Below, one piece after another: positions 10,180-19,309 of a stretch of 64,000 nt of DNA. Every line of letters starts with the position of its first letter. Positions within the stretch are counted from its first letter, which is position 1. The notes under the pieces are model-generated. The model was not told the origin of the DNA, did not search any database, and worked only from the letters and a program-made list of their open reading frames with translations. The position numbers were made by a program, and so were the translations under genes. The DNA is from Breviolum minutum Mf 1.05b.01 (taxonomy: Eukaryota > Sar > Dinophyceae > Suessiales > Symbiodiniaceae): NCBI GenBank assembly GCA_000507305.1, contig DF239399.1:124001-188000 (forward strand), read 5' to 3'.

Positions 10180-10266
10180 TTTGCGTCCAAAAAACGGTCG
10201 TCAAAAAGGAGACCTTGTTGGATGAGATCGATGATCCCATAGAGCACGAAAAGGTGGAAGGGTTGG
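10180..10266 (+). CDS. short coding segment, unknown
   Basis: Open acidic/basic frame ending in TGA: KTVVKKETLLDEIDDPIEHE then KVEGLGDG. It follows a T-rich tract typical of a 3' splice site. Too short to assign. Confidence 0.4.
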
Positions 10267-10297
10267 GTGATGGTTGATGGTGTTTCAACAGTTTCCA

Positions 10298-10380
10298 ATC
10301 GCTACAAGCTGGCCTTCCACCGGCTATAAATGGGGTGACAACTCGATCCTATCAGTATAGGGTTGTAACCACCCTTAATT
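10298..10380 (+). repeat. family E fragment
   Basis: TACAAGCTGGCCTTCCACC, TATAAATGGGGTGACAAC and TATAGGGTTGTAACC. Confidence 0.35.
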
Positions 10381-10531
10381 TTTTTGAAGGTCATTTACAG
10401 GTAGTATTACTTCATGAATTACATTCAATGACTATAATTCCTAAACCTGAATTAAGATATGTTGCGGGGGATTCCCTTACCAAACGACTTACAATTTGCC
10501 CGGAATTGCTGTTTCAAATCGCTAAGGGTAC

Positions 10532-10647
10532 TCCCTGGAAAATGAATGGCTAGAACGCAAAAAATGGAGGTTTCGTTTGGTTCAGATGATTTTCCTAATC
10601 AAATTGGGTGATTTTTAGGCTCAGCGGTTCATTTTCCAGGGTGTATA
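10532..10647. mobile_element. unclassified inverted-repeat element
   Basis: ACTCCCTGGAAAATGAATGG at the left pairs with GGTTCATTTTCCAGGGTGTA at the right. Confidence 0.55.
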
Positions 10648-10799
10648 CAAGGTGGGCCCCGAAACGATCGTAATAACTGGGGTGCAATAGCTCCTACAAG
10701 TAGGGTGAAAATTTGCCCCATTTCCTCACCCATTTATTTTCGGCCATTTATGGAGGTCCGTTCACCCCATTTATAAGTGGATCCGGGGCCCACCTTGTA
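10645..10799 (+). mobile_element. family E element
   Basis: TACAAGGTGGGCCCCGAAAC to GGGGCCCACCTTGTA, complete, with TA at both ends. Confidence 0.8.
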
Positions 10800-10988
10800 T
10801 CAATGTAGCATAGATATTATACCTTTAAAGATTTGGGGTGTACAGGTGTAGACTTGGGATATATTTATACACATATTGGGTGCTGCATATATGTATATAT
10901 TTTCAATATCCATACAGACTGGGGGTATCTATTTTACAGCGGAGTATGTAAGTGGTATATCCTGCCGATTGGGTGGCTATTAAATTTC

Positions 10989-11085
10989 TACAAGGTGGAC
11001 CACCATCAGTCACAAAAGGGGGTTATAACCTCTATAAATGGCCTTATAAATGAGTAACTAGGGCTATAACCGGACTTATTCTAAG
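10989..11085 (+). repeat. family E left half
   Basis: TACAAGGTGGACCACCATC, TATAAATGGCCTTATAAATG; no right end. Confidence 0.5.
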
Positions 11086-11090
11086 GTTGT

Positions 11091-11207
11091 TTCAACACAC
11101 CTTTGGAACACACCCCTAAACCTCTACCAACAGGCCTTGTAATGGGATTCCTTTCATAGTTGTCTAGGGGGATTGTTTGGGGTGTGCTCTAGGGGTGTGT
11201 TGTATCT
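11091..11207. mobile_element. unclassified inverted-repeat element
   Basis: CAACACACCTTTGGAACACACCCC pairs in part with GGGGTGTGCTCTAGGGGTGTGTTG at the right. Confidence 0.5.
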
Positions 11208-11398
11208 TTCTTGGACTTATACAAGTTATTTCACCCCAGTTGTAACAATCGTTTCGGGGCTGCCTTTTCTTGAAAAGAACCTGAAGAAAACATTGAAAAA
11301 CATGTTCCTGCCAGGGACTTGGGATTGACAAATTTAGATCATTGGTTTGGTTCGAACCCCTTGGTTACCCGAGTAAATAGAGGTTTTTAGATAGCTCC

Positions 11399-11545
11399 CT
11401 TGAGCAGAGACCAGTTGACCCTGGCTATTTGCTGTATACGGGATTTTTACGACCCAACTATGTAAGGATTTGAAGAAGCCATTACAAGGATCCCGATCAA
11501 TCAAACAGTATATTGTGGAATATCACACGGGTTTGGGTCACTCTT
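11399..11545 (+). mobile_element. family C element, diverged
   Basis: CTTGAGCAGAGACCAGTTGA, GGATCCCGATCAATCAAACA, right end GGTTTGGGTCACTCTTAGG. Confidence 0.45.
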
Positions 11546-11552
11546 AGGTAAC

Positions 11553-11664
11553 CCCCCGAAAATGAACGAATGTCCCCCCGGAAGGGGGACCATTTCAAGA
11601 GGAACTGTCCTCTTCAAACCATGATGTTTCAAGGGACATTGTTAGTTTTTGGGTGTGTAAATTT
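11553..11664 (+). mobile_element. family D-like element
   Basis: CCCCCCGAAAATGAACGAATGTCC pairs loosely with GGGACATTGTTAGTTTTTGGG. Confidence 0.35.
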
Positions 11665-11696
11665 TTGGGGACATTTTGAGAGGTTAGAACCCCAAT

Positions 11697-11772
11697 ATGA
11701 CCACAGTTATTTTTAAGTATAAGGCCATTTGTAGAGGTTATAACCCTGGATCCGGGGCCCACCTTGTAGAAC
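11697..11772 (+). repeat. family E right half
   Basis: AGAGGTTATAACCCTGGATC then GGGGCCCACCTTGTAG. Confidence 0.5.
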
Positions 11773-11832
11773 CCGTTCAAGAAAAGGAAAAGCCAACCTC
11801 GCCGAATGAAACTCAGGAGGATAATATTATGC
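11773..11832 (+). CDS. short exon between E and P elements, unknown
   Basis: Directly after the TTGTAG end of the E copy the frame reads EPVQEKEKPTSPNETQEDNI and runs into a P element. This is a charged, probably disordered segment. The precise abutment on an AG is what an exon after an E-type intron should show. Confidence 0.4.
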
Positions 11833-11985
11833 CTGGTCAATCTATCCCCCCCCTAACGTACCCCCCCCCCCAGAAATAAGGGTTTTATAAGGCCTTATTA
11901 GGGAAAACATAGGGAAACCAATTGTTGATAAACCCTGATCATAGGGCCTGATATCTTTGGCGGGGTACGTTAGGGGGGTAGATAA
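11833..11985 (+). mobile_element. family P element
   Basis: CTATCCCCCCCCTAACGTAC at the left pairs with GTACGTTAGGGGGGTAG at the right. Confidence 0.65.
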
Positions 11986-12122
11986 TAGAATACGCTCTTT
12001 CATGCAACTTAGCTTTATTGGGTTGTTGAAATGGTGAAACTACAACGTATGAGAAACATGTCAAATATGTCAAGTAATGTCAAATCCCTCAGAAATGATT
12101 TCAACGAATTAATCCTCCAAGC
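11986..12122 (+). repeat. inverted copy of 9540-9712
   Basis: AATAGAATACGCTCTTTCAT and CAAATCCCTCAGAAATGATT mirror the upstream copy. Confidence 0.6.
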
Positions 12123-12248
12123 ATTGGGTTTCAGCGAGGGTATTTACCTAAAATCTAGAATTCATCGTTGATGTTTTCAAATTGACGCCTCGCTGATTTG
12201 TATAAGATGTGTTTATAGTACTAGATGGCGAGTGTTCATTTCCAGTAG

Positions 12249-12391
12249 TTACCCTCCCTGACACAAACATAGCCCCTAAAAATTGACCTGACACAAACAT
12301 AGCCCCTAAAAATTGACGAAGTTGGAAAATGACATTTCCTTTTGGGATGGCCTATTTTCGAGGGCGTTTTGTTGGTTTCAGGGAGTGCAAT
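12249..12391 (+). mobile_element. family D element with internal tandem duplication
   Basis: TACCCTCCCTGACACAAACA to GGTTTCAGGGAGTGC. The 30-bp unit starting CTGACACAAACATAGCCCCT occurs twice back to back at 12260-12318. Confidence 0.65.
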
Positions 12392-12407
12392 AGCTCAGCT
12401 TTTGCCT

Positions 12408-12515
12408 ACATGTGATTGTTTACGGATTCTACCATGGCACCAGGAAATCACCATAAAAAACCACCTTCGGAAGGGAAATTTTTGTTTTGTTTTTTTTTCC
12501 AACCACCAAACGGGG
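12408..12515 (+). mobile_element. family M element
   Basis: ACGGATTCTACCATGGCACC, AAATCACCATAAAAAACCACC and a T-rich run before CCAACCACC. Confidence 0.5.
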
Positions 12516-12642
12516 TCCACCATAAGGACCTTGTTACATGGGAAAATCAACCCGAAAGGTTGACAGGTATTGTCCCTTGGTGATGCAGGGTTTCTCCATT
12601 TTTTTAGGGTTGTTTCAAGTGATTATGGCCAACCCCGCCAAA
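12505..12642 (+). repeat. direct copy of 21240-21397
   Basis: Shares GGTCCACC, TTACATGGGAAAATC, CCCTTGGTGATGCAGGGTTT and CTCCATTTTTT in the same order with 21240-21397. Both copies follow an M element and lie near a C element. Confidence 0.6.
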
Positions 12643-12702
12643 CAAGCAAAAGTCCAAGCCTGTGTAAGCGCAACATGTCTTTCCTTTCACACAAAAGATA
12701 CG

Positions 12703-12945
12703 TGAGCAATGAAAAAAACAACTGCTTGTTTACCCAGTTATATTGGGATTATTTTTCATAAACCATTAAATAAGGATCCCAATTTTTGATGGAAGAAATC
12801 CTGCACCACCTGAAATGTACAAAACCTTGTAAGTAATGGGATAAACTACCAACCTCAACTGGGAAACGCCAGATTTCTTCCATCAACAGTATTAAACAAC
12901 CAGGATTCAATGGAAAGTCTCCGAGTTTTTGCTTTTCGTGGCTGG
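12703..12945 (+). mobile_element. family C element containing a B element
   Basis: GTGAGCAATGAAAAAAACAA and TTAAACAACCAGGATTCAAT..TTTTCGTGGCT are separated by a B copy at 12783-12891. Confidence 0.65.
12783..12891 (+). mobile_element. family B element nested in C
   Basis: TTTTTGATGGAAGAAATCCT to ATTTCTTCCATCAACAGTA. Confidence 0.75.
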
Positions 12946-13074
12946 GTTGGTAATATACTGACCCCTGTAATACTCTGATACTGATACATCAGAATCCCAA
13001 GTTGACCAAGTGATCAGTGGACTCTAGTTGGTCGTTAACTCCTGGTTGTTTAGGGTTTTTTTCAGGGTTTCTAA

Positions 13075-13205
13075 TGACCCTTGTATCAATGGCCCCTCAT
13101 CATCATGTCAAATTGCTCGGACTCGAAATTCTCGAGGAGTTCACCAAGGAACTCTTTAGGCGAGGCACGAGGAAGACGAAGTGTTTTTTTGGACAGTTGG
13201 GTACC
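13075..13205 (+). CDS. putative exon, unknown
   Basis: Frame LVSMAPHHHVKLLGLEILEE continues FTKELFRRGTRKTKCFFGQL and is open to the start of a family E region. Amphipathic, basic; no domain recognised. Confidence 0.4.
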
Positions 13206-13395
13206 AAACCAGCTAAAAATGAGGTGAGAAAACCCCTATAACTGGCATTATAAGTGAGTAACTGGGGTGAACTAAGCCCTATAAATGGAAATATAACTGG
13301 GCAACTGTGGTTATTTCATGTTATTTCAACCCCTACTTTTAGGAGTTATAACTTATAACTAACTCCCTTTATAACTGCTAGGGGCTCACCTTGTA
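13206..13395 (+). mobile_element. family E element, enlarged
   Basis: Several TATAACTGG/TATAAGTGAG units and a right end CTAGGGGCTCACCTTGTAG; left end degraded. Confidence 0.5.
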
Positions 13396-13486
13396 GACAT
13401 CCAAATGCCGGAGAGTGAGTGTGTAGGCTTCCAAACATCGATCCAATCACCAGGTATGACTGGATGATTTTGGATGTCTAGGGAGA
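13395..13486 (+). mobile_element. family K element
   Basis: TAGACATCCAAATGCCGG to GATTTTGGATGTCTAGGG; abuts the E element on its left. Confidence 0.6.
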
Positions 13487-13489
13487 AAC

Positions 13490-13808
13490 TTTGATGATTT
13501 TTGTTGTGAGAAACGAACCAAATTCTGGTGTTTTTGTTTGCCTTTTGTTGCAACAAAAACTGGTGTAGCCATGTAGCCATGTTACAAATAAATTTGATAA
13601 AATGTTTATATTTGGAGTTGTATGTTTGGGTGATGTTTTCATTTCCTACCATCAAAGCATCATTTACTTACCAGTTGAGATTTGTATAGTTTGGCACAGC
13701 TCCCAAAATGAATGGCTGGAGGCTGGACATCATCACCGCAATATTGAAAAGGGCATGTTCATGTGATCCAAATCCTCCATTTTTGAGGTTATCAGTCACT
13801 TCCAGGTT
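13490..13808. other. no gene seen
   Basis: AT-rich, no coherent frame on either strand. Confidence 0.35.
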
Positions 13809-13946
13809 GGCCCAAAAATCCAGCTATAACTGGGGTGAAATAACTTCGGAAAAAGTAGGGTGAATTTTCATCCCAGTTACTCATTTATTTTATGCGTAGA
13901 GGTTATTTCACCACATTTGTAACTGGATCCGGGGCCATCCTTGCAA
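13809..13946 (+). mobile_element. family E element
   Basis: TATAACTGGGGTGAAATAAC and GTAACTGGATCCGGGGCC; ends are diverged. Confidence 0.55.
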
Positions 13947-14021
13947 GATGGGAAGGATCGTTCATATCACCCCTAGCTGAGTCCAAAAGGGACCTAAGAT
14001 GAGTTGTTTCGAAATATTGAC

Positions 14022-14100
14022 CTTAGGTGGTGGTTTCAAACATTCTTTATATTTACCCCTAGCTGAGGACATGATCCATTTTGACTTGCGCATATTTTTC
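14022..14100 (+). repeat. family A left part
   Basis: CTTAGGTGGTGGTTTCAAAC and CATATTTTTCAAATTACT, truncated before the right arm. Confidence 0.55.
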
Positions 14101-14102
14101 AA

Positions 14103-14158
14103 ATTACTTATAAATAGGGGTTACTAACCACTTACTGACTGGGATGATCCTCCAAGTA
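14103..14158 (+). repeat. family H right half
   Basis: TAACCACTTACTGACTGGGA followed by TGATCCTCCAAGTA. Confidence 0.55.
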
Positions 14159-14319
14159 TTTGTGACCTCTAACAAGGGAATAAAATGGTCACGAATTGAA
14201 TCACCTGGTGATTTGTTTCAAATCCCTAGAAGATCCAGGCTGAAAGATGTCTATAGGGTGTGCGAAGTGGGACGAGCATGCATGAGCTTTCAATGGATGA
14301 CCACATTTTCCCTATACTA

Positions 14320-14423
14320 AATGGATGTTTCCAAAAATAGGGGTACCCCAAAATGGATGGTTTATAATGGAAAACCCTATTACAATGGATGATTTGGGGG
14401 TACCACTATTTTTGGAAACACTC
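14320..14423 (+). mobile_element. family L element
   Basis: AATGGATGTTTCCAAAAATAG to CTATTTTTGGAAACACTC; well conserved. Confidence 0.75.
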
Positions 14424-14565
14424 AAATGATGAGCAAAAGATCGCAACCATGGTGAACACCAAATAGAATAGGTGTTTGTAACGTTGAAGATGTGGCTTTC
14501 ATTTTGATCTGATCACCTTTTTTGGAGGTTGTTCATTTTTTGGAATTTCCCGAAGCAATCAATCT

Positions 14566-14672
14566 TACAAGGCGGGCCCCTATACTACTTATAACTGGGG
14601 TTGCATCGCTGATAAGTAGGGCATTTATAAGGCCATATAGCCCGTGTATAACTGGTAGGGGCCCACTTTGTA
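14566..14672 (+). mobile_element. family E element with GC in donor position
   Basis: TACAAGGCGGGCCCC to GGGGCCCACTTTGTAG. The usual AAG|GT is AAG|GC here; GC donors are known in dinoflagellates. Confidence 0.7.
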
Positions 14673-15016
14673 GCCTTTTCACTGATGGGACTGGTACACT
14701 ATTTACCGATTCCATGAATGGCTTGTTTTATGATGAAATAAAGGGTAAATACAATCCTCCCATGACAAATGTATAGGCAAATGTATATCGTATATGTTTA
14801 CTTATACATATACATGTATCACAACTAATTACCAAATGCAAGTAAATGTATGGGATTTAATATCCTAACATATCCTAACTCGTATTGAAAAATCGCCATG
14901 TTGCAATCATACTCTGTACCTACGTAAACCATAGATTTAAGCCGAATGTAGGTCAATATTCCATACATCATACATGTATTGGGAAGGGACTTGAAAAAAA
15001 AACTGGTCATGTTATG
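14673..15016. other. no gene seen; degenerate G-type repeat
   Basis: AT-rich. GTACCTACGTAAACC and TGTAGGTCAATATTCCATAC near 14910-14965 resemble family G arms. Confidence 0.3.
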
Positions 15017-15145
15017 CTATGGGAGGCAAGCCACTGTCTATCCGCCACAGTTTTGGGAGGCGTGTTTGGAAAATCAACGAACACCTGGTCACCCGGCTTC
15101 GAGAGAGGACTGAAAATTTGGATGTCAAAACATTTGGCATTAATT
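15017..15145 (+). CDS. putative exon, unknown
   Basis: From ATG 15019 the frame reads MGGKPLSIRHSFGRRVWKIN then EHLVTRLRERTENLDVKTFG and continues into a C-type left end. Strongly basic; no family recognised. Confidence 0.4.
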
Positions 15146-15146
15146 T

Positions 15147-15212
15147 GAGCAGTGATCATTTCACCCTGTGTGGGTTGTTCGATGTGGGGGATTATATTAC
15201 CCAGTTACCTAA
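15147..15212 (+). repeat. family C left part
   Basis: TTGAGCAGTGATCATTTCAC, TGGGTTGTTCGATGTGGGGG, ATTACCCAGTTACC. Confidence 0.4.
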
Positions 15213-15305
15213 GGATCCAATCACCTTCTGAGAATGGTAATGGAACCTGAATACTACTATTCGTTTCGGAGGCTCCAATCATTATGTGACAATATGACAG
15301 GATGC
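15208..15305 (+). mobile_element. family Q element, degraded
   Basis: CCTAAGGATCCAATCACCTT and TGAGAATGGTAATGGAACCT match the copies at 17754 and 39617. Confidence 0.5.
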
Positions 15306-15655
15306 CTCGGGTAGCTGGTGGTGTCATCACATTTTGAAAAAATATCAAGCCACAAGTCGTCAAATTGGATCTTGATTTCCCCTAAGTTTTCATTGATTAT
15401 ACAATGCTATTATTTGGATCCTGGATCCCTATTACCCAATCAATGCCACAACGGTTTTGAACGCCGCACATTTAATCCAAGACATTTGACTTTGATTTTT
15501 GAAGCTATGTCAGCAAACCTCCGCCCAGTTTGTTTTTGGTGGTACTTCCCAGAAAACTCACATATCCCCGAGCAGGAGTGAAAAAGCTCTCAGGTGCGCC
15601 GTTCCGAAAAAAAACGTAGTTCACACCTTTTGTGGGTGTCATAGTGTCATGGTGT
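15306..15655. other. no supported gene
   Basis: Short open stretches only (for example FEAMSANLRPVCFWWYFPEN near 15500), too weak to call. Confidence 0.3.
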
Positions 15656-15707
15656 GATTGGACATCCTTTTTGTTAAATGCTTTTTGGCTTTACCGGAGA
15701 GTCATAC

Positions 15708-15922
15708 ACTCCCCTTGATAAGGGTTTTTTGCATACCCATTATTTACGAATCGATTCCTATTAGGGGTTGGATCACTAATACACCTTATAGCCGCTTGTG
15801 TTTGTTTAAGGTCATGCTTTTTACGGATTCGATCCCATGGTAAATCATCACCATCAAACCTCACCGTTTGGGAGAATTTTTGTTGGAACTTTTTCGAAGC
15901 ATCGAAGCCAAGCAAATCCAAG
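15708..15922 (+). mobile_element. long family M element, probable intron at its right part
   Basis: 15708-15815 matches 48360-48460 (GATAAGGGTTT..GGGGTTGGATCAC..TTTGTTTAAGGT). The M core then has CCCATG|GTAAATCATC and ends AAATCCAAG. GT 15840 to AG 15922 leaves the frames on both sides in phase, but the repeated left part may not be a true exon. Confidence 0.5.
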
Positions 15923-16391
15923 CGGCTTGGTTGACCTTGTCGGACCAAAAGTGAGGAGGTTTTTTTGGACCCCAAAAACCCGGACCCCAAAAGCCGACCA
16001 ATTCTCAGAAGGCATTTTGGAATTGGAAGACTACTTGAAGGATCATCCCAGGACTGGTAAGTGGCTAGTAACCCCCTTTTATAAGCCATTTAGCCCATTT
16101 GGAAGGGGAATAACCCTACTCAGGGGACTTACCATGGTTATTATCCACTTACGAACTGGGATGATCCTCCAAGTAGAGATGGTGTGTTGTTTGCAGATTC
16201 TGGTTCTTGTTGTACATTTAGGTGGGCCCCTTTTTGCCAGTTCTAAATGGGGTGTGAAATAACTTCTATAAATGGCCCTTATAGGAGTTATTTCACCCCA
16301 TTTATAACTATTATACCTGGTAGGGGCCCATGTGCAGACCATCCGGGAAAGAAAAAACCTGAAAAAAACAATAACAAAATACATCCTACTG
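15923..16391 (+). CDS. spliced gene segment; introns formed by H and E elements
   Basis: Three coding pieces join in one frame. 15923-16056 reads GLVDLVGPKVRRFFWTPKTR and ILELEDYLKDHPRT. 16177-16221 (45 nt) reads EMVCCLQILVLVVHL. 16338-16391 reads DHPGKKKPEKNNNKIHPTG. Intron 1 is 16057-16176, donor ACTG|GTAAGTGG and acceptor CAAGTAG, lying within a family H element. Intron 2 is 16222-16337, donor TTTAG|GTGGGCC and acceptor GTGCAG, a family E element. Codon phases match at both joints. A further upstream join through the M element at 15840-15922 is also in phase. The next donor may be ATG|GTGCTTAG at 16391. The short hydrophobic ILVLVV could be part of a membrane helix. The protein is not recognised. 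Confidence 0.5.
16032..16175 (+). mobile_element. family H element, acts as intron
   Basis: TACTTGAAGGATCATCCCAG to ATGATCCTCCAAGTA, TA at both ends. The first 25 bp are read as exon; the GTAAGT inside starts the intron. Confidence 0.8.
16213..16337 (+). mobile_element. family E element, acts as intron
   Basis: TACATTTAGGTGGGCCCC to GTAGGGGCCCATGTGCAG. Confidence 0.75.
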
Positions 16392-16478
16392 GGATTTCCA
16401 TGGTGCTTAGCAACTGGATTATAACCCCTTTGTAAGTAGCTTATAAGTCTCGTAAGTGGATTATTTTAATACGGACAA
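16390..16478 (+). repeat. family I-like element
   Basis: GGTGCTTAGCAACTGGATTA and AAGTGGATTATTTTAATACGG. Confidence 0.35.
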
Positions 16479-16616
16479 CTTGGATGTACTTGTACTAGCA
16501 AGTTAGTAAAAGGTTAGGATCAGTGGGTTATAACTTATAACCCCAATATACCCCATGTACAAGTAGGTTAAAAAGCAGCTTACAAACCATTGATCCTAAC
16601 TTCCAACGGTACATCC
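16479..16616 (+). mobile_element. family I element
   Basis: AACTTGGATGTACTTG to CTTCCAACGGTACATCCATC. Confidence 0.65.
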
Positions 16617-16651
16617 ATCCGTAGGGAATTTCTGACTGTTCCTTGCCAGGT

Positions 16652-16724
16652 ACATGAATGCTGGGCGACTTCCACCAGGGTTTCTTTGGCCAAAAGCGAC
16701 AAAATGCTGCTGACCTTGTTCTAG
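16652..16724 (+). CDS. putative exon ending at an A-element donor
   Basis: ATG 16652 opens MLGDFHQGFFGQKRQNAADL followed by VL and CTAG|GTGG, the left end of a family A element. No acceptor-side match was resolved. Unknown protein. Confidence 0.4.
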
Positions 16725-16817
16725 GTGGTTATTTCAATTATGTTTTATTTTCACCCCGAAACATGAGGAAGATTTCCAATTTGACTAATATTTTTCAGAT
16801 GGGTTGAAACCAACTAG
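16721..16817 (+). mobile_element. family A element
   Basis: CTAGGTGGTTATTTCAATTA to GGGTTGAAACCAACTAG; flanks TGTT and TTTT agree in three of four bases. Confidence 0.7.
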
Positions 16818-17146
16818 TTTTGGGTTGGTTGTTGTTGTTTTTTTTTAAGGTGATGAAATAACCAACACCAACTCCAACTATAACATTTTGTTTTTTTTTT
16901 TGAGGTGATTGGTAGGTGATATTTGGGTTGGTTGTTCTTTTGGGATTTTTATAGAAACCTGTAAATAATGGGCTAAATGGCTAAACTATGATAAAAGTAC
17001 CTAGCAATTCTGCAAACATGACCTTTTTCGGGGGGATGGCTAGCTTTTGACCCACTCAAAGGTTATTCGTGACCTCCAACGATAGCTGATCAAAAGGTCA
17101 GGAATTGTTGGCTATGTTCACAATGCAGTTCACTGTCTTCGGTTGG
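16818..17146. other. no gene seen
   Basis: G/T-rich (GTTGTTGTT) then a T9 run; AAAAGGTCAGGAATTG near 17090 resembles the ends of the element at 56370. Confidence 0.3.
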
Positions 17147-17240
17147 TGGTACCCTCCCTGAAAATAACAGTATCTTCCCTGGAAACTGATGGTTGGAAGA
17201 CGTATTTTCAAGGGTGAGCTGTTGGTTTTAAGGAGGTTAG
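17147..17240 (+). mobile_element. family D element
   Basis: TACCCTCCCTGAAAATAACA to CTGTTGGTTTTAAGGAGG. Confidence 0.65.
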
Positions 17241-17375
17241 TTTGTTTCCAAGATTTTTGTTTGTTCGGAGTTTTTTTGACACCCACTCAAATGATTGTAG
17301 GGGGCTTAGTCTAGATGGAAAAACACGTGAACTTGCCCAATTGAGTGGAACTGGGACGATTTATGATTGAGTCCT

Positions 17376-17410
17376 CTAGGTGGTGGTGTCAAATATGTTT
17401 TATTTTCACA
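17376..17410 (+). repeat. family A left-end fragment
   Basis: CTAGGTGGTGGTGTCAAATA then TTTTATTTTCACA; the rest is replaced by coding-like sequence. Confidence 0.5.
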
Positions 17411-17753
17411 ATTACCGCTGTGAATCTGGCTGACGCCCAGAGCGCATGGATCTGTGGCTACGGCTACGTCAGCATCCAGAGTTTTTTTTTCGACCACGAG
17501 AAGAAGTGCCGGAGGAATGATTCAAAGCTGTCTACGAAGAGTTAGGCGAAGACGGGCCGCACTTCTGGAAGAACTTGCGACATCATATGGCAGGCGATGA
17601 TAAATTGCCAACAGCGGGTCGGTTTTTGCAATTCTTGGCAGAAAATTCGACTTGGAAAGTGGCCAAGAATTCTATCATTGAGAGGGACAGGAAATTGCAA
17701 AAAGGAGAAGGATGCCATAGCCTGACAAGGCACATTCAATGTATTTTATCTTT
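17411..17753 (+). CDS. putative exon(s), unknown protein
   Basis: The first part reads ITAVNLADAQSAWICGYGYV. After a T9 run (17481-17489) and a frame change, a stronger frame begins at 17522: FKAVYEELGEDGPHFWKNLR, HHMAGDDKLPTAGRFLQFLA, NSTWKVAKNSIIERDRKLQK. It stays open to the Q element at 17754. The frame change could be an intron, an assembly error in the homopolymer, or decay. FTI-x-x-VNL also occurs at about 27740, hinting at a shared family. No known domain is recognised. Confidence 0.45.
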
Positions 17754-17863
17754 CCCTAGGGATCCAATCACCTTCTGAGAATGGTAATGGAACCTAAATA
17801 CCTTGCTCAGGAGGTGATTATACACCCCAATCATCATCTGACAAGGTGATTGGATCCCTAGGG
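17754..17863 (+). mobile_element. family Q element
   Basis: Perfect ends CCCTAGGGATCCAATCACCT and AGGTGATTGGATCCCTAGGG. Confidence 0.8.
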
Positions 17864-17959
17864 TTTAGAAAATTTGAAAGGCTTCCTTATACTCCGTTTT
17901 GATGAGTAATGGGATGATGTCGTCGGAGGATTGATACGTAGCCTCTATGACTCAGATCA

Positions 17960-18680
17960 ATTTGTCCCTTAATTTTAATTCAGTGGAACTGTGGAACTGT
18001 GTATATAGTTTACTTTTATAGCTGGCTAGCTTGCACAGACTTTTTTCAAAACTTTTTGGTATGTTTCAGTTTTCTTTAATATCCAAGTTTTTTCTGCAAG
18101 ATTATGTAATAAGCAAACATGCAAAAATCAAAAGGATTGTGTCAATCTTATTATTGATGATTTAGTTGATCCAGCTTTTCAATTTTTTAATGTAGAACAT
18201 ATTTAGTTTTATCAGTATGGCAAAACAAAAGTATTATATCTTAGAGGTTATAGTGAAATCGACTTCTACGAGTGTAGAAATCCACGGCGAAAAAATGCTT
18301 TCTTTAGATCAGTTTGTTTTTGTGGAAAGTAAAAACGGACATGGATATGCTTTTCAAAACTGAATATTTATGTTGATGTACGCGGTATTTGCTTCAGTGT
18401 TTTTCCGAATATGAATGAGTGATAGCAGGTACAACTACTTGTTCACAATGTACCTAAAGCTGGATTTTATGATATGTCAAATCAGAAAAAACAAATGTAG
18501 AATTATTTGCTCGTTTTTTTGCCGATACATAGTTTAATAAGCAGAGATTCAGAAGTGTTTGTCAGCGTTAATGTTTTTGTAGTGTTAATAAGTAGAACAT
18601 GCACTGGGTGGAGAGATCTTGTTTATATCCGTTTTCATTTTCATTACCTTTTTATTTTACCATGATGCATGCATGGCGGT
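17960..18680 (+). pseudogene. AT-rich block with decayed reading frame, unknown origin
   Basis: Composition shifts abruptly to strongly AT-rich and holds none of the local element families. One + frame gives protein-like pieces separated by stops: NLIIDDLVDPAFQFFNVEHI, YGKTKVLYLRGYSEIDFYEC, VQLLVHNVPKAGFYDMSNQK. A second frame has an intact 48-codon ORF at 18217-18363. Possible sources are an organelle, virus or bacterium; none can be chosen by eye. Confidence 0.3.
18217..18363 (+). CDS. small ORF in AT-rich block
   Basis: ATG to TGA, 48 residues, MAKQKYYILEVIVKSTSTSV and MLSLDQFVFVESKNGHGYAF. A-ending codons, unlike the rest of the window. Function unknown; it may be a chance ORF. Confidence 0.25.
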   Translation: MAKQKYYILEVIVKSTSTSVEIHGEKMLSLDQFVFVESKNGHGYAFQN

Positions 18681-18758
18681 AAATATGGTATAGCCTTACA
18701 TTCACCACCCAAATTCACCCAATGTACCTAACTATGCGAGAGTTCCCTGGGTGATTTC

Positions 18759-18866
18759 ACCCTAAGGATCCAGATATGTCCTAAGAAAAGGATTTCCGCT
18801 ATAATCCTTTTCTGGGGTTGGGATTCAGACCATCAATCCTACTCTAGGGAGGGGTCTGGGTTCTGA
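18759..18866 (+). mobile_element. family J-like element
   Basis: ACCCTAAGGATCCAGATATG to GGGGTCTGGGTTCTGAG; same subtype as 40747. Confidence 0.55.
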
Positions 18867-18998
18867 GCGTCAGATTCAATTTCCAACTCGGCCGGACAAA
18901 CTCGAGGAAGAAAGCGCTTCTTCCCGAAACAACACGTTGCGTCAATGCTTTTTGGGGCCTCGAGGCGAGGCGTGCAACGTGACACCAACTTACCCTTA
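18867..18998 (+). CDS. putative terminal exon, unknown
   Basis: QIQFPTRPDKLEEESASSRN then NTLRQCFLGPRGEACNVTPT and TAG. GC-rich, directly right of a J element. Not recognised. Confidence 0.35.
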
Positions 18999-19159
18999 GG
19001 ATCCATGGGCAGAAACGGATTTTCACCGACTAATTTTACCATAAAGATTCATCATTCACGTACGTAACTATTGGGTTCGTGCTATGGATCCAATAAATAC
19101 AAAAAGAAGTCCTAAGACCTTGAACCCTGTCAGTTGAAGTTAAAATAATAGTTTTTGGA

Positions 19160-19220
19160 TTTGTTGATTGTAAGTCCTTGCCAAATTAATAATGGTCTTG
19201 CCCAAAAGACCATGAATGAA
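19160..19220 (+). repeat. small TGTTGATT/AATGGTCTT hairpin repeat
   Basis: AATGGTCTTGCCC and AAAAGACCAT pair. Similar units are at 48082-48152 and 57525-57590. Confidence 0.45.
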
Positions 19221-19309
19221 TGGCATTTGGACTATAGGGCCAAAAGAAGTACCGAAAATTTGTCAGGTTTTTTCCGCTTTGTTTCAATGTTTTTTTCCAT
19301 AGGTTCCGA

